From positions 87,558-151,557 of the forward strand of contig NZ_JAECZC010000055.1 in the NCBI RefSeq assembly GCF_016056305.1: a stretch of 64,000 nt of DNA. Reading direction: 5' to 3'. Shown piece by piece: positions 51,527-60,758 of the stretch. Every line of letters begins with the position of its first letter. The first letter of the stretch is position 1. The notes under the pieces are model-generated. The model was not told the origin of the DNA and did not search any database. It saw nothing but the letters and a program-made list of their open reading frames with translations. This stretch comes from Amazonocrinis nigriterrae CENA67. Its GTDB lineage: Bacteria; Cyanobacteriota; Cyanobacteriia; Cyanobacteriales; Nostocaceae. Position numbers and translations under genes: made by a program.

Positions 51527-52759
51527 CTATGCAATTACTGCTGTCTCAAGATGGGACTGTTGAGGAATTTGTGCCACAATTGCTTTGCCAATTTCCAGAG
51601 AAGAAGTAGCCGCTGGAGAAGGAGCATTGCAAACATGGATAGAGTTTTCACCCGGAACGATTAAAAAGTCGTCCACCAAAGAACCATCATTCATCAAAGC
51701 TTGAGCGCGGACACCTGCATGGGTGGGCACCAAATCTTCTGCTTGGACTTCCGGAATTAGCTGTTGCAAACTTCTGGTGAATGCTGCTTTACTAAAGGAA
51801 CGAATAATTTCTTGAATGCCTTCATCAGCATGTTTTGCTGCTAGTTTCCAGAAACCAGGGAAGGTGATGACTTCAGCAAAATCTCCCAAATTAAAGTCGG
51901 TTTTTTTGTAACCTTCGCGTTTGAGGCTGAGAACTGCATTTGGCCCAGCGTGGACGCTACCATCTATCATCCGGGTAAAGTGGACACCCAAGAAAGGGAA
52001 AGCGGGGTTGGGAACTGGGTAAATGAGAGTTTTGACCAAATAGCGTTTTTCTTTTGTAAGTTCGTAGTATTCTCCCCGGAATGGTACGATTTTGGCGCTG
52101 GGTTCTACTTTGCCTAGTTTAGCAATGCGATCGCTGTGCAATCCAGCACAGTTAATCACAAAGCGCGTTTCAAAGCTGCCGTTGTTGGTTTCCAGTACCT
52201 GATTTTTTCCACTTGGGGATATTTTCAGGACTTTTGTATTCAGCCGTAAATCTCCTCCCTGTTGTTGAATTAATTCGGCGTATTTTAAACAAACTTGTTT
52301 GTAATTTACAATTCCGGTTGAAAATACCCGAATCCCACCGACACAACTCACATGGGGTTCAATTTCTTTGACTTCTTCAGGGCTGATTTTTTGGACTTTT
52401 ATGCCATTATCTAAACCCCGTTTGTAGAGGTTTTCTAGGCGCGGTAATTGTTGTTCTTCAGTTGCAACAATGACTTTACCACAAACTTCATGATCGATGC
52501 CATGCTCTTGGCAGAACTCGACCATTGAGCGACTACCATCACGACAGAATTTAGCTTTGAAACTCCCTGGCTTGTAGTAAATACCAGAGTGAATGACTCC
52601 ACTATTATTGCCGGTTTGATGAAATGCCCAGTTACTCTCTTTTTCTAGTACTAAAATTCGTGCATTGGGATATTTTTTGCCTAAAGCCATCCCCGTAGAC
52701 AGTCCAACTATTCCCCCACCAACAATAGCAAAATCGTACATTGGTATTCTTGTACTCAA
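51527..52759 (-). CDS. FAD-dependent oxidoreductase, L-2-hydroxyglutarate oxidase (LhgO) family
   Basis: This 410-residue flavoprotein has an N-terminal dinucleotide fold YDFAIVGGGIVGLSTGMAL, then HQTGNNSGVIHSGIYY, a family-specific block that contacts FAD and substrate. The C-terminal GVRAQALMNDGSLVDDF and HVCNAPSPAATSSLEIG complete the LhgO pattern. Known relatives oxidise L-2-hydroxyglutarate to 2-oxoglutarate; here, between rfbF and the acyltransferase, it may act on a sugar precursor or simply be housekeeping. The function is moderately certain at family level only. Confidence 0.85.
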   Translation of the reverse strand: MSTRIPMYDFAIVGGGIVGLSTGMALGKKYPNARILVLEKESNWAFHQTGNNSGVIHSGIYYKPGSFKAKFCRDGSRSMVEFCQEHGIDHEVCGKVIVATEEQQLPRLENLYKRGLDNGIKVQKISPEEVKEIEPHVSCVGGIRVFSTGIVNYKQVCLKYAELIQQQGGDLRLNTKVLKISPSGKNQVLETNNGSFETRFVINCAGLHSDRIAKLGKVEPSAKIVPFRGEYYELTKEKRYLVKTLIYPVPNPAFPFLGVHFTRMIDGSVHAGPNAVLSLKREGYKKTDFNLGDFAEVITFPGFWKLAAKHADEGIQEIIRSFSKAAFTRSLQQLIPEVQAEDLVPTHAGVRAQALMNDGSLVDDFLIVPGENSIHVCNAPSPAATSSLEIGKAIVAQIPQQSHLETAVIA

Positions 52760-52787
52760 AACGACAAAAAACTTAATATTTAAGAGT

Positions 52788-52916
52788 TAGCAGTGAGAAG
52801 TTGGCAGTTAGAAGTTGGCAGTTAGAAGTTAGAAGTTAAAATTAAATTCAATTGAGATTCATAACTCATAACTCATAACTCCTAACTCATAACTCATAAC
52901 TCATAACTCATAACTT
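52788..52916. repeat. Short tandem repeats downstream of rfbF
   Basis: GTTAGAA/GTTGGCA heptamers (52790-52840) and about nine ATAACTC units (52860-52916). The rfbF stop codon is formed within the repeat, so the last residue or two of the protein are repeat-encoded. Confidence 0.8.
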
Positions 52917-53693
52917 TTTTTCCCATACTTGCCAAGGAGCCTGATTATTGTTCCATAGTTCTTCTAGATAGTTTTTATCTCGTAGAGTATCCATCGGTTG
53001 CCAAAAACCATTATGCTTGAAAGCAGATAGTTGTTCCATATCAGCTAGCTTTTCTAACGGTTCTTTCTCCCAAACCGTGGAATCATCGGCAATCAAATTG
53101 ATGACTTCCGGTTCTAGGACAAAATAACCGCCGTTAATCCAAGCGCCATCACCTTCGGGTTTTTCGCGAAAGCTGCTGATTTTGGTTTGTTCTTGTCCTA
53201 GGGAAATCGCGCCAAAGCGTCCTGCTGGTTGAACTGCTGTAAGAGTCGCCAAGGTTTTTTGTTCTTGATGAAACTTAATTAGCTCTGTAATATTTATATC
53301 ACTTACACCATCACCATAGGTGAAGCAAAAAGTGTCATTGCCAAGATGCTCACAAACACGTTTTAAACGTCCGCCTGTCATGGTGCGATCGCCTGTATCG
53401 ACTAGGGTGACGCGCCAGGGTTCAGCATATCCTGAATGCACATTCATCTGGTTAAACCGCATGTCGAATGTGACATTTGACATGTGTAGGAAGTAATTAG
53501 CAAAATACTCTTTAATGATGTAACCTTTGTAGCCGCAACAGATGATGAAGTCATTAATGCCGTGGGCGGAGTAAGTCTTCATTATGTGCCATAAAATTGG
53601 CTTACCACCAATTTCAACCATCGGCTTAGGTCTGATAGTAGTTTCTTCACTGAGGCGTGTACCAAGACCTCCAGCCAAAATCACCGCTTTCAT
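52908..53693 (-). CDS. rfbF: Glucose-1-phosphate cytidylyltransferase
   Basis: This 261-residue enzyme makes CDP-glucose from CTP and glucose 1-phosphate. It has the N-terminal nucleotide loop MKAVILAGGLGTRLSEETTI, the PMVEIGGKPILWHIM motif, FCFTYGDGVSDINITELI (metal Asp) and GRFGAISLG, with the typical family length. It is the first gene of the leftward HEP island and so supplies an activated sugar. No rfbG- or rfbH-type genes (CDP-glucose dehydratase and reductase) are recognisable next to it, unlike in standard 3,6-dideoxyhexose pathways. Confidence 0.93.
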   Translation of the reverse strand: MKAVILAGGLGTRLSEETTIRPKPMVEIGGKPILWHIMKTYSAHGINDFIICCGYKGYIIKEYFANYFLHMSNVTFDMRFNQMNVHSGYAEPWRVTLVDTGDRTMTGGRLKRVCEHLGNDTFCFTYGDGVSDINITELIKFHQEQKTLATLTAVQPAGRFGAISLGQEQTKISSFREKPEGDGAWINGGYFVLEPEVINLIADDSTVWEKEPLEKLADMEQLSAFKHNGFWQPMDTLRDKNYLEELWNNNQAPWQVWEKKL

Positions 53694-54152
53694 GCAATTA
53701 CCTCGGAGATTTGTAGAGAGATTGTTAAGCTGTTCAACATGAAAATTGCATATCTATTTGTGTTGACTGATGACTGATAACTGATAACTGATGACTGTCA
53801 TTAATCATCGGTCATCAATCATCCGTCATCAGTCAACGACCTTGACAATTGATTATGCAATTAATATGGGCTTTAACTTAGGGAGAAAACTTTATTTTTA
53901 ATGTATTTTTCTCCGTACATAATCTAACGAAGATTCAACACAATATTATGAAGAGCAAGTAAATAAAAATCTTTTATGTGTAAAAAGTTTATGAATATCT
54001 CAAACCTGGAAATTTCAATAATTAAATCAATAAAAATATTACTTCTAAAAAAATAGAGTTAGCTTTCGCTAACCCTGTCTAATCATGATTTGCCGTATTA
54101 CTAGTAAATTTTTACTCTTGATAAAGTAGTTACAAAATTTACTAGTTTGGTG
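53694..54152. other. Intergenic region between the HEP island and the kinase operon
   Basis: ACTGATA/GTCATCA heptamers (53760-53838) lie closest to rfbF. AT-rich sequence that should include the rfbF promoter (minus strand) follows, and then the terminator of the kinase operon. No gene is visible. Confidence 0.5.
54046..54073 (-). terminator. Terminator of the vWA/PP2C/kinase operon
   Basis: GTTAGC (54058-54063) pairs with GCTAAC (54068-54073) around a four-base loop. On the minus strand seven T follow (54047-54053). It lies 80 bp after the kinase stop. Confidence 0.7.
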
Positions 54153-56345
54153 TTAGTTTTTTCCGACATTTTCCCAGATACTAGATCTTTGAAGTAAAAA
54201 ATTACATTTGTTTTCCTCTATTATACAGATACTGCTAAGTGCTTGCTGGTAATTTTCTGTATCCGCTTGTTCTAAGGAAAGCTTGGCAGCTGTATGTAAA
54301 TCTTCGATGGCTTTCGCCTGACTTTGGTTTGATCCACTACCAAGGTATTGAGCTAGTTCATAGCGAAGCATACCTCGTTTGAGATAAACTTTCGCCAGTT
54401 TATTATTGAGTAGTAATGCTTGGTCAAAGTCAGAAAGTGCCCTTTGGTATTCTTGATTAAAATCCCCACTATATTGAGCCATTTGATAGCGGGTAGAAGC
54501 ACGCTGAAAATAAGCTTCTGCTTTGGATGAATTGAGGGCGATCGCTCTTGTAAAATCAGCAATTGCTTGTTTGAAATCTTTTAAAGTTTGGGCGCTATAT
54601 TTGGCAATTTCTGAGTAAACAATGCCCCTTCTGATATAAGCTTCTGCTTCATTTTTATTGACTTGCAGGGCTTGATTATAATCAGCGATCGCTTGCTTAT
54701 ATTCTGTATCAGGGTCGTTGCTATATTCAGCAAGCATATAGTGAGCATTGCCGCGATTAACTAAAGCTTTGACCTCATGAGGATTGATTTGCAAAGCTTC
54801 GCTATAGTCTACAAGCGCACCTTCATAGTCTTTGAGATTGTAGCGGGCATTGCCTCGATTTACAAAAGCTTTGACATATGTGGGTTGCTGTTTTATTGCT
54901 TCGCTAAAATCTGCCACTGCTTGCTCATAGTTTTTTGTTTGATAAGCAGCATGACCTTGCTTATAGTAATCAGCAAAAGTTGGTGTGTCATTATTAACTG
55001 GGGCACGAGACATCAACGATTGTTGAGTGTATGTATTTTGGGAAACATATGGACGAGTAAATTTAATCATCACGTCCAAATACCCCAAAATTCCAAAACC
55101 CAGCAAACCAAGAACAACAGGATAAACCTTAGCCTTGCGAAAACGTTTTTGTGGCGCATAGGTAGGGCTAGTTGCCTGCTGCCAATAGTTAAATCGCTGC
55201 AATGGTGTGGCTGGTTGTGGTAAGCCTGGAGGCTGGTTATAGCGCCTTTTTGGTTTGATTCGTGGTTTGAGATGTTCTCTATTTTCTATAGCCTGATGTG
55301 ATGGGAACGGATCGCGTCCGCCTAATCTTAAAGCACGTTGACACCAAGGACAGGTATGCAGGTGGTTGTTGTAACGATGCTGGGGATTAATGGTGCAGGT
55401 AATTAGGCTATCTTCGGCTTCTGCTATTGCTGACAACCAACTTTGGGCGCTAGGACGTAGTTCTGGGTCGTTGTGACCATCCTCAAAACAACGCACAAAC
55501 AACTCTTGTAATCTGGGATGCAGAATTTCCCAAGCCGGTGCAATCGGTGTAGGCAAGTAGGGTACTTGCTGCTTTTGACTGTAGGTGAAATGTCCGGCTG
55601 CTATTCGCGCTTCGTATGGTGGTGGTTCAGCACTACCTTGAAATATGCCAGAGAAGGGATGGGTACCTTCCATCAACAGTTGAAATATCAATACGGCCAA
55701 GCCAAACAAATCATGAGTGATTTGGCGGTCGTGTTGAGCAAAGATTTTATTCTGTAGTTCCGGTGGGGTAAATTCTGGTTTACCCACTGGACAGCGGTAA
55801 ACAACGTTGTTTTCTACATCGCGTACTTGGAAAGAGTCGGTGTCTACCAATGTGACTAATGCTGTGTCACTGACGAGGATGTTCGATTCGTTCACATCCC
55901 CGACACAATATCCACTATTGTGCAAAGCTGCAAAAGCTGCGGCTAAATTGCGGGCAGTACGAAGTAGGTACTGATAATTAAATAAAGGACAGTGTTCGCG
56001 GCGGGTTCTGGGGTTGTAAAAGTCGATGATCGGACGCATCCCCCGAATCCGCGGCATTAAAAAGCCGATGATGCGATCGCCGTAGCCATTGCCGACATCT
56101 GCTGCTAGTAATAGATCCTGTGGCCAAGCGATGGAAATATGTCCTAAGCTAGCCGTCGGGTTTTCCGGCGGGTTAGCCAGCATCGTATGCAGTTTATAGG
56201 CGTGGGCGACTGTAGGCTTGTGATAAATCTTGGCTACTAAATCACTATCGGAGGGCACAGCATAGATACATGCTTCACCGCCACGCCCTAAACTGACGCT
56301 AAGGTTGATAATTTCTTGTTTGGGAAGACAACGTAGTACCTGCAT
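54153..56345 (-). CDS. Membrane-anchored protein kinase with zinc-ribbon-like motif and TPR domain
   Basis: The 730-residue protein has an N-terminal kinase-like domain (about 12-310): glycine loop LGRGGEACIYAV, LVAKIY (ATP-binding Lys), YCVGDVNESNILV (an HRD-loop variant with catalytic Asp and Asn) and LVDTDSF (in place of DFG). A CTIN-x-CPWC cluster near residue 340 resembles a zinc ribbon. One membrane helix (VVLGLLGFGILGYLDVMI, about 412-429) is followed by five or six TPRs. It would phosphorylate proteins and is the kinase of a vWA/PP2C/kinase triad. The kinase and TPR parts lie on opposite sides of the membrane. Confidence 0.82.
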   Translation of the reverse strand: MQVLRCLPKQEIINLSVSLGRGGEACIYAVPSDSDLVAKIYHKPTVAHAYKLHTMLANPPENPTASLGHISIAWPQDLLLAADVGNGYGDRIIGFLMPRIRGMRPIIDFYNPRTRREHCPLFNYQYLLRTARNLAAAFAALHNSGYCVGDVNESNILVSDTALVTLVDTDSFQVRDVENNVVYRCPVGKPEFTPPELQNKIFAQHDRQITHDLFGLAVLIFQLLMEGTHPFSGIFQGSAEPPPYEARIAAGHFTYSQKQQVPYLPTPIAPAWEILHPRLQELFVRCFEDGHNDPELRPSAQSWLSAIAEAEDSLITCTINPQHRYNNHLHTCPWCQRALRLGGRDPFPSHQAIENREHLKPRIKPKRRYNQPPGLPQPATPLQRFNYWQQATSPTYAPQKRFRKAKVYPVVLGLLGFGILGYLDVMIKFTRPYVSQNTYTQQSLMSRAPVNNDTPTFADYYKQGHAAYQTKNYEQAVADFSEAIKQQPTYVKAFVNRGNARYNLKDYEGALVDYSEALQINPHEVKALVNRGNAHYMLAEYSNDPDTEYKQAIADYNQALQVNKNEAEAYIRRGIVYSEIAKYSAQTLKDFKQAIADFTRAIALNSSKAEAYFQRASTRYQMAQYSGDFNQEYQRALSDFDQALLLNNKLAKVYLKRGMLRYELAQYLGSGSNQSQAKAIEDLHTAAKLSLEQADTENYQQALSSICIIEENKCNFLLQRSSIWENVGKN

Positions 56346-56401
56346 GATAGAATCACAGTTAACGGAGGTTATTTAAAACACTGGAATTGGATAATCCTGG
56401 T

Positions 56402-57232
56402 TCATATGTTGTTGAAAGCTGCAATAATTAGGGTTAAGTCATCATCAGTACGCTGAGTAATTCGCTCAGAACCTAGGAACTTCACCAACTGATCTTTTGC
56501 CACTGTCTTGTCGTCTGCACTCTCGACAAAATCAAATAAGGGAAAAAAGAACGGTTTGTGAGGTTCACGAGCAACCATATTTAAAGCCAGCATTTGCAGT
56601 CCATCAGTCAGAACAGCAATATTGACTATTGCTTCACGCCACAATCTCATCTGGGCTAGATCTATAGCATCTGCTGAAGTCAAAAAAGTTGTTTCATTGA
56701 TATATTCGCCATTATTGGGCATGGTCAGTGCAAGTAAGTTGCCCATACGATCCTTTGCTACTGCCAAACCATCACCAATCTGGGCCGCTGCTACTATTTC
56801 TGGTGTAGCAATCACAACAATTAAAGTTGTTGCTAAGTCTTGAGGCTGTTTTTTGCAAGCTGCTGCTTCCTGTTCAACCGCTGTTTTGGCAGCTAACAAG
56901 GCCTCAAGTAATAGCGATCGCACAATTGCATCATCAGTCAGGGAGTGTTTGGTGATTTGTTGCATTGATAAATTTTCGATCGCTGCTTCCACAGCCACCA
57001 TTGCTCCCACTTTCCCCTGACTGGCAGAACCGGCGCCATCAGCCGCTGCGGCCACTAACACATTCCCTGGTAATACCTGCCAGTGGTGGGCATCCTGACA
57101 CAGCTGCTTGTTTCTAATGTGGCTGGTGCCACACACAGATGCGGCAACTACTTGCCAATGAGAAATCTGTTTTGAGGTTTTCATAGATTTTTTCTGACAG
57201 CTAGCTGTGTGAGTTTGAGGCCGCGATCGCAT
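56402..57232 (-). CDS. PP2C-type serine/threonine phosphatase
   Basis: This 276-residue protein has a divergent PP2C domain beginning near residue 25: NKQLCQDAHHW (metal-binding Asp), VLVAAAADGAGSASQG (the DG metal motif), then QIGDGLAVAKD, LTDGLQMLAL and RTDDDLTLIIA (last metal Asp). It needs two Mn/Mg ions to remove phosphate from Ser/Thr. ATG 57232 directly abuts the vWA stop; an internal ATG at 57184 (MKTSKQ) fits the domain as well. As the middle gene of the triad it should oppose the kinase. Confidence 0.88.
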   Translation of the reverse strand: MRSRPQTHTASCQKKSMKTSKQISHWQVVAASVCGTSHIRNKQLCQDAHHWQVLPGNVLVAAAADGAGSASQGKVGAMVAVEAAIENLSMQQITKHSLTDDAIVRSLLLEALLAAKTAVEQEAAACKKQPQDLATTLIVVIATPEIVAAAQIGDGLAVAKDRMGNLLALTMPNNGEYINETTFLTSADAIDLAQMRLWREAIVNIAVLTDGLQMLALNMVAREPHKPFFFPLFDFVESADDKTVAKDQLVKFLGSERITQRTDDDLTLIIAAFNNI

Positions 57233-57907
57233 TTAAATAGATCCCCAGCCAATAGGTGGTAATGCTACCTGTTCGTCTACTTGCGAATGCGAAACCGCTG
57301 ACATACTAGCCGATAACCAAACAAACATCTCAACAAAGTTCAGTCCTTTGAGTTTTAGAGGCGTACGCACAGCTATTTGATTGAGACGTGTCATGTTAGC
57401 ATTTTCTACACCCACTGAGAAAAAAGCCACGCGCTTATTCGCCTCATCTCCTTGCAAACGCTGTGTTGCTTGCTCTATCACTTGCTCTAGTTCTCCTTGC
57501 GGTTCCCCATCAGTGATCATGAATACCCAAGGACGATAGTAAGCAATACCATTGGCACGATACAGGGATTTGCGCTCTTGAACCATATCCAAGGCTTTAT
57601 GAATTCCCATACCCATAGTCGTTAAACCCTGGGCTGTCAGGATTGGCGGATTGAATTGATCCGCAGTCACGAAATCTTGCACGACATTGACATGACTATC
57701 AAACGTGACGATCGCCACCTCCACCCGTCTGGCTGCCAAGGAATTCTTGATTAATTCATCCTTCAAAGTCAGCAAACCTTGATTTAAAGCTTCTATCGGC
57801 TCTCCTTGCATAGAGCCAGATGTGTCTAGTAGTAAGACACAAGGACAACGGGGTTCTGGATTCTCAGCAAACTCCACTACTTCATCAAGTCTTAAGGTAT
57901 CGTGCAT
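57233..57907 (-). CDS. vWA-domain protein (TerY-like)
   Basis: This product of about 224 residues starts at ATG 57907 (MHDTLRLDEVVEF); a TTG at 57934 is also open. The vWA fold has an intact MIDAS: LLLDTSGSMQGEPIEAL, then GLTTMGMGIHKAL and MITDGEPQGE, so it should bind a metal ion and a partner protein. The gene order vWA-PP2C-kinase is the TerY-P triad described by comparative genomics from tellurium-resistance-linked stress loci. It is the first gene of the operon, and the phosphatase gene follows immediately. Confidence 0.88.
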   Translation of the reverse strand: MHDTLRLDEVVEFAENPEPRCPCVLLLDTSGSMQGEPIEALNQGLLTLKDELIKNSLAARRVEVAIVTFDSHVNVVQDFVTADQFNPPILTAQGLTTMGMGIHKALDMVQERKSLYRANGIAYYRPWVFMITDGEPQGELEQVIEQATQRLQGDEANKRVAFFSVGVENANMTRLNQIAVRTPLKLKGLNFVEMFVWLSASMSAVSHSQVDEQVALPPIGWGSI

Positions 57908-58818
57908 AACTTTTTGTGTTATGTTGTAGTCCAAAGCTTTATTTCCCTTTTTTCAAAGTATATAGTTTAATTTCCGGAGCTTAATAAACTAAAGGTAGAT
58001 GTTTAGTTTGAGCTAATTGAATCTTTATTAAACAAATTATCCTTCGCAAATTTTTTACAATTTTTAAGAAAGTCTTGGGCATGGTCTAGTCGAAAGAGAA
58101 TTTCTCAACTGTTAGCATTATTTAGGTGAGTAAATCTACTAACCTGTATATACATGAAACACAGAATATAATAAATAATACGCAGATTCACCTACGCAAA
58201 ATTTTAAAGATTCCATGTAGAAAATTTATTTTTTATATAAAACAAATTAATCCAAGTTGACCTCATCGACATAAAAACTTTAACCGCCCACGTTAAGAAC
58301 TCAAGGCTAAACTAAGCTATAAAAAACCTGTCTTCAGGTCGTGCAAAATGTAACTAACTGACTTTATAACTGCTAATTGCTGAGTGCTGTAGACGCTGCT
58401 GCGGTAAGGGTGTCGCAGACAGGCGCGGTTACTAGCGATCTTCGACACAGGAGCTTCACTTCCGTTAGCGCAAGCGTTGCGCGAGAAGCGCGAGGGTCAC
58501 CCGTTCGTCGAAGCCCCAACAATAGCGGTTTCCGTCGTTAGCGCAGCGATCTTCAACGCTCGTAGCGTCTAGGGACTGCTGTTAGCGTTAGCAACGAGCG
58601 TCACTCAAAGGGTCTTGGGGTTTTACACCAAATGCATAGTTGTCTAGCGACCGAGCGCAGTTGATAATGGCTACTTGGGCTGTAATTTTCATACCTTTTA
58701 ATAAATGTACATATTCTTTAATAAGAAAGTATTTTGTAGTTAGAGAAAAATTACAAATAATAAAATACCGCATGGTCATAGCTATCCTTTGTAAAGATTT
58801 TCAAAACGACTGTAAAAC
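57908..58818. other. Long intergenic region with GC-rich repeats
   Basis: This 910-bp gap lies between divergent operons. From 57950 to 58320 it is AT-rich and should contain the TerY-P operon promoter. From 58385 to 58625 a dense cluster of GC-rich palindromic Nostoc repeats occurs (GTTAGCGCAAGCGTTGCGCGAGAAGCGCGAGG type). The last 190 bp lead to the PATAN-REC gene. No convincing gene. Confidence 0.6.
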
Positions 58819-60225
58819 ATGAATAATTTTGGTACATTCACGGTACTGCGTCCCCAAAATTTATTAAGACAGTTATCTAATTGTTCTGAAACGACCTGCT
58901 TGCAAGCTTTGAGTAATCAAGTTACCTGGTCTATTTACCTAGAAGAGGGAACAATTACTTATGCGACCCATACAGTAGAACCTTTTGATAGACTTGAACG
59001 CCATCTGCGTCGCCTTAGCCATCGAATTAAGCGAGTAACTAGTGAAACTCGTGTGCAATTGCGCTTGATGTTTGAAACTGACTCACCAAGTCAATTCATA
59101 GAAGAGTATAGCGAGCTTAGAAGTCAACCTCCAGAGTATCAGGCAATTAGCTGGCTTATTAGTCAAGGACATTTGGATGCTACACAAGCTACAGTTTTAA
59201 TTCAAGAATTGGTTAAAGAAGTGATGGAAGCATTTCTATTAATCAAAACAGGTATTTATCAATTAAGTGATTCACAGCAGAAAGTTGCAAAAATTTGTAG
59301 GCTAGATGTAGAAAAAGTTATAAACTGCTGTCAGTTACAAATAGAGCGTTGGCAGTCTTTATCACCGCAAATTTCATCTCCCTATCAGCGTCCATACCTG
59401 TTGTTTTCTAACGAAGTTCCCAACAAAAATTTTCCAGACATCCAGCCAAATCTAACTAATTGGATGAAAGGTTTTAGCCTACGTCATCTTGCTGTGATTA
59501 TCAATCAAGATGAAATTCAACTGGCTAAAATTTTACACCCTTACATCCTCAAAGGAGGGATTATCTTGCATGAACCAGACCCACCTTTTGATCTGTTACC
59601 AAAGACTTTAACAGCAATGTCATCTTCTCCTAGACTTACAACAGCATTACTAAACAGAGAATTAGGTGACACACTAGTAGTCGAAGTCAGTAGCGATATC
59701 GCCCAAACTGATGCGGATATTCCTGGAGAAAATATATCTCGTGTGCATGAATTACCAAAGATTTCTGCACTTTCAAGAGAACATATTCAGGAATTAACAA
59801 TACCTAATAACATACATGTTCCTCCTCAAATAGTAACGAATGCTACTATCAGTCCGAAAAAGGTTTATAAAATTGTTTCTGTCGATGATAGTCCCACAAT
59901 TCTTAAAGAAATTAGTCGTTTTTTAGAAACTGAAAATTTTACTGTAGTCGCTATCGATGATCCATTAAAAGCCGTAATGTCCATTATTAGACACAAACCA
60001 GACTTAATTTTACTAGACCTAAATATGGCAGGAATTGATGGCTATGAATTATGTCGGCTTATACGTAATAATTCAATGTTTAGAAATACTCCGATTATTT
60101 TTGTCACAGGTTATAAGGGTATTGTAGATAAGGTAAAAGCAAGATTAGCCGGGGCATCTGGGTATCTAACTAAACCTTTTACACAGGCAGAGTTATTAAA
60201 AATGGTATTTATGCATTTGACCTAA
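58819..60225 (+). CDS. PATAN-domain response regulator (PatA-like)
   Basis: This 468-residue protein has an N-terminal PATAN region: LSNCSETTCLQALSNQVTW, IYLEEGTITYATH, and the helical RLERHLRRLSHRIKRVTSE. A linker follows, then a C-terminal receiver (about 347-468): IVSVDDSPTILKEI (acidic pocket), LILLDLNMAGIDGYELC (phospho-acceptor Asp), FVTGYKG and YLTKPFTQAELL (Lys). The domain order is that of PatA of Anabaena, which affects heterocyst pattern, and of PixG-like pilus regulators. The residues for phosphorylation are all present. It is monocistronic. Confidence 0.88.
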   Translation: MNNFGTFTVLRPQNLLRQLSNCSETTCLQALSNQVTWSIYLEEGTITYATHTVEPFDRLERHLRRLSHRIKRVTSETRVQLRLMFETDSPSQFIEEYSELRSQPPEYQAISWLISQGHLDATQATVLIQELVKEVMEAFLLIKTGIYQLSDSQQKVAKICRLDVEKVINCCQLQIERWQSLSPQISSPYQRPYLLFSNEVPNKNFPDIQPNLTNWMKGFSLRHLAVIINQDEIQLAKILHPYILKGGIILHEPDPPFDLLPKTLTAMSSSPRLTTALLNRELGDTLVVEVSSDIAQTDADIPGENISRVHELPKISALSREHIQELTIPNNIHVPPQIVTNATISPKKVYKIVSVDDSPTILKEISRFLETENFTVVAIDDPLKAVMSIIRHKPDLILLDLNMAGIDGYELCRLIRNNSMFRNTPIIFVTGYKGIVDKVKARLAGASGYLTKPFTQAELLKMVFMHLT

Positions 60226-60557
60226 AAAAGTAAATGAAGAAGGGGAAGGGGAAGGGGAAGAGGAAAAGAATACTTGGTATATTCTTTACAGGTGGCATGA
60301 TGCTGATGTTGCGACTACGAGCTTTAGCTTTGGTTAAAAAAGCAGCTTTAAAATAAAATTTCTGCTATTTTGCAATTCTTTTTTGAATTTGACTAGGCTG
60401 AAAAGTTCTGCGCTTGAGAAAGCTATATGTAGCATTCTGTGGAAAAAGTGCGTATTCATGGGATGGTACAAAGCGGCTCATGGAAGCGATCGCTAAAAAA
60501 CACAGTAGCTTGTTAAGTTCCATCACTCCCATACAAGGTGTATGGGATAATATAGTC
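60226..60557. other. Intergenic region before vapBC
   Basis: A GGGGAA tandem repeat (60240-60262) is followed by 290 bp without a convincing gene. The frame open from 60414 is the upstream extension of vapB. GGATAATATAG at 60545-60555 contains a TATAAT-like -10 box, placing the vapBC promoter just before the start codon and implying a nearly leaderless mRNA. Confidence 0.45.
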
Positions 60558-60758
60558 ATGGATACTAATCTCAAAGTTGTCGAAAAATTAATTCAAGAAG
60601 CCCTTGAACTTGGCGGATGTAGCACAAAGCGTGCCGTTATTGAAGAGGCATTACGAGAATATGTGCAGCGTCGTAAGCAGCTAAAAGTTATAGAGCTATT
60701 CGGCAAAATTGAATACGATGATGATTATGACTATAAGCAACAGCGCCAACAACAGTGA
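60558..60758 (+). CDS. vapB: VapB-type antitoxin
   Basis: This 66-residue product starts at ATG 60558 (MDTNLKVVEKLIQEA). The basic ribbon-helix-helix-like pattern STKRAVIEEALREYVQRRKQLK is typical of VapB antitoxins of the type-II TA family paired with PIN toxins; the acidic tail (IEYDDDYDY) would enter the toxin active site. The longer open frame from 60414 has no ribosome-binding site and a non-homologous N-terminus. It overlaps vapC by four bases. Confidence 0.88.
   Translation: MDTNLKVVEKLIQEALELGGCSTKRAVIEEALREYVQRRKQLKVIELFGKIEYDDDYDYKQQRQQQ

Noticed and set aside
54777-55223. 148-residue plus-strand frame with hydrophobic segments
   Set aside because: Antisense of the TPR/kinase gene. 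Hydrophobicity arises from complementary codons and no ribosome-binding site is seen.
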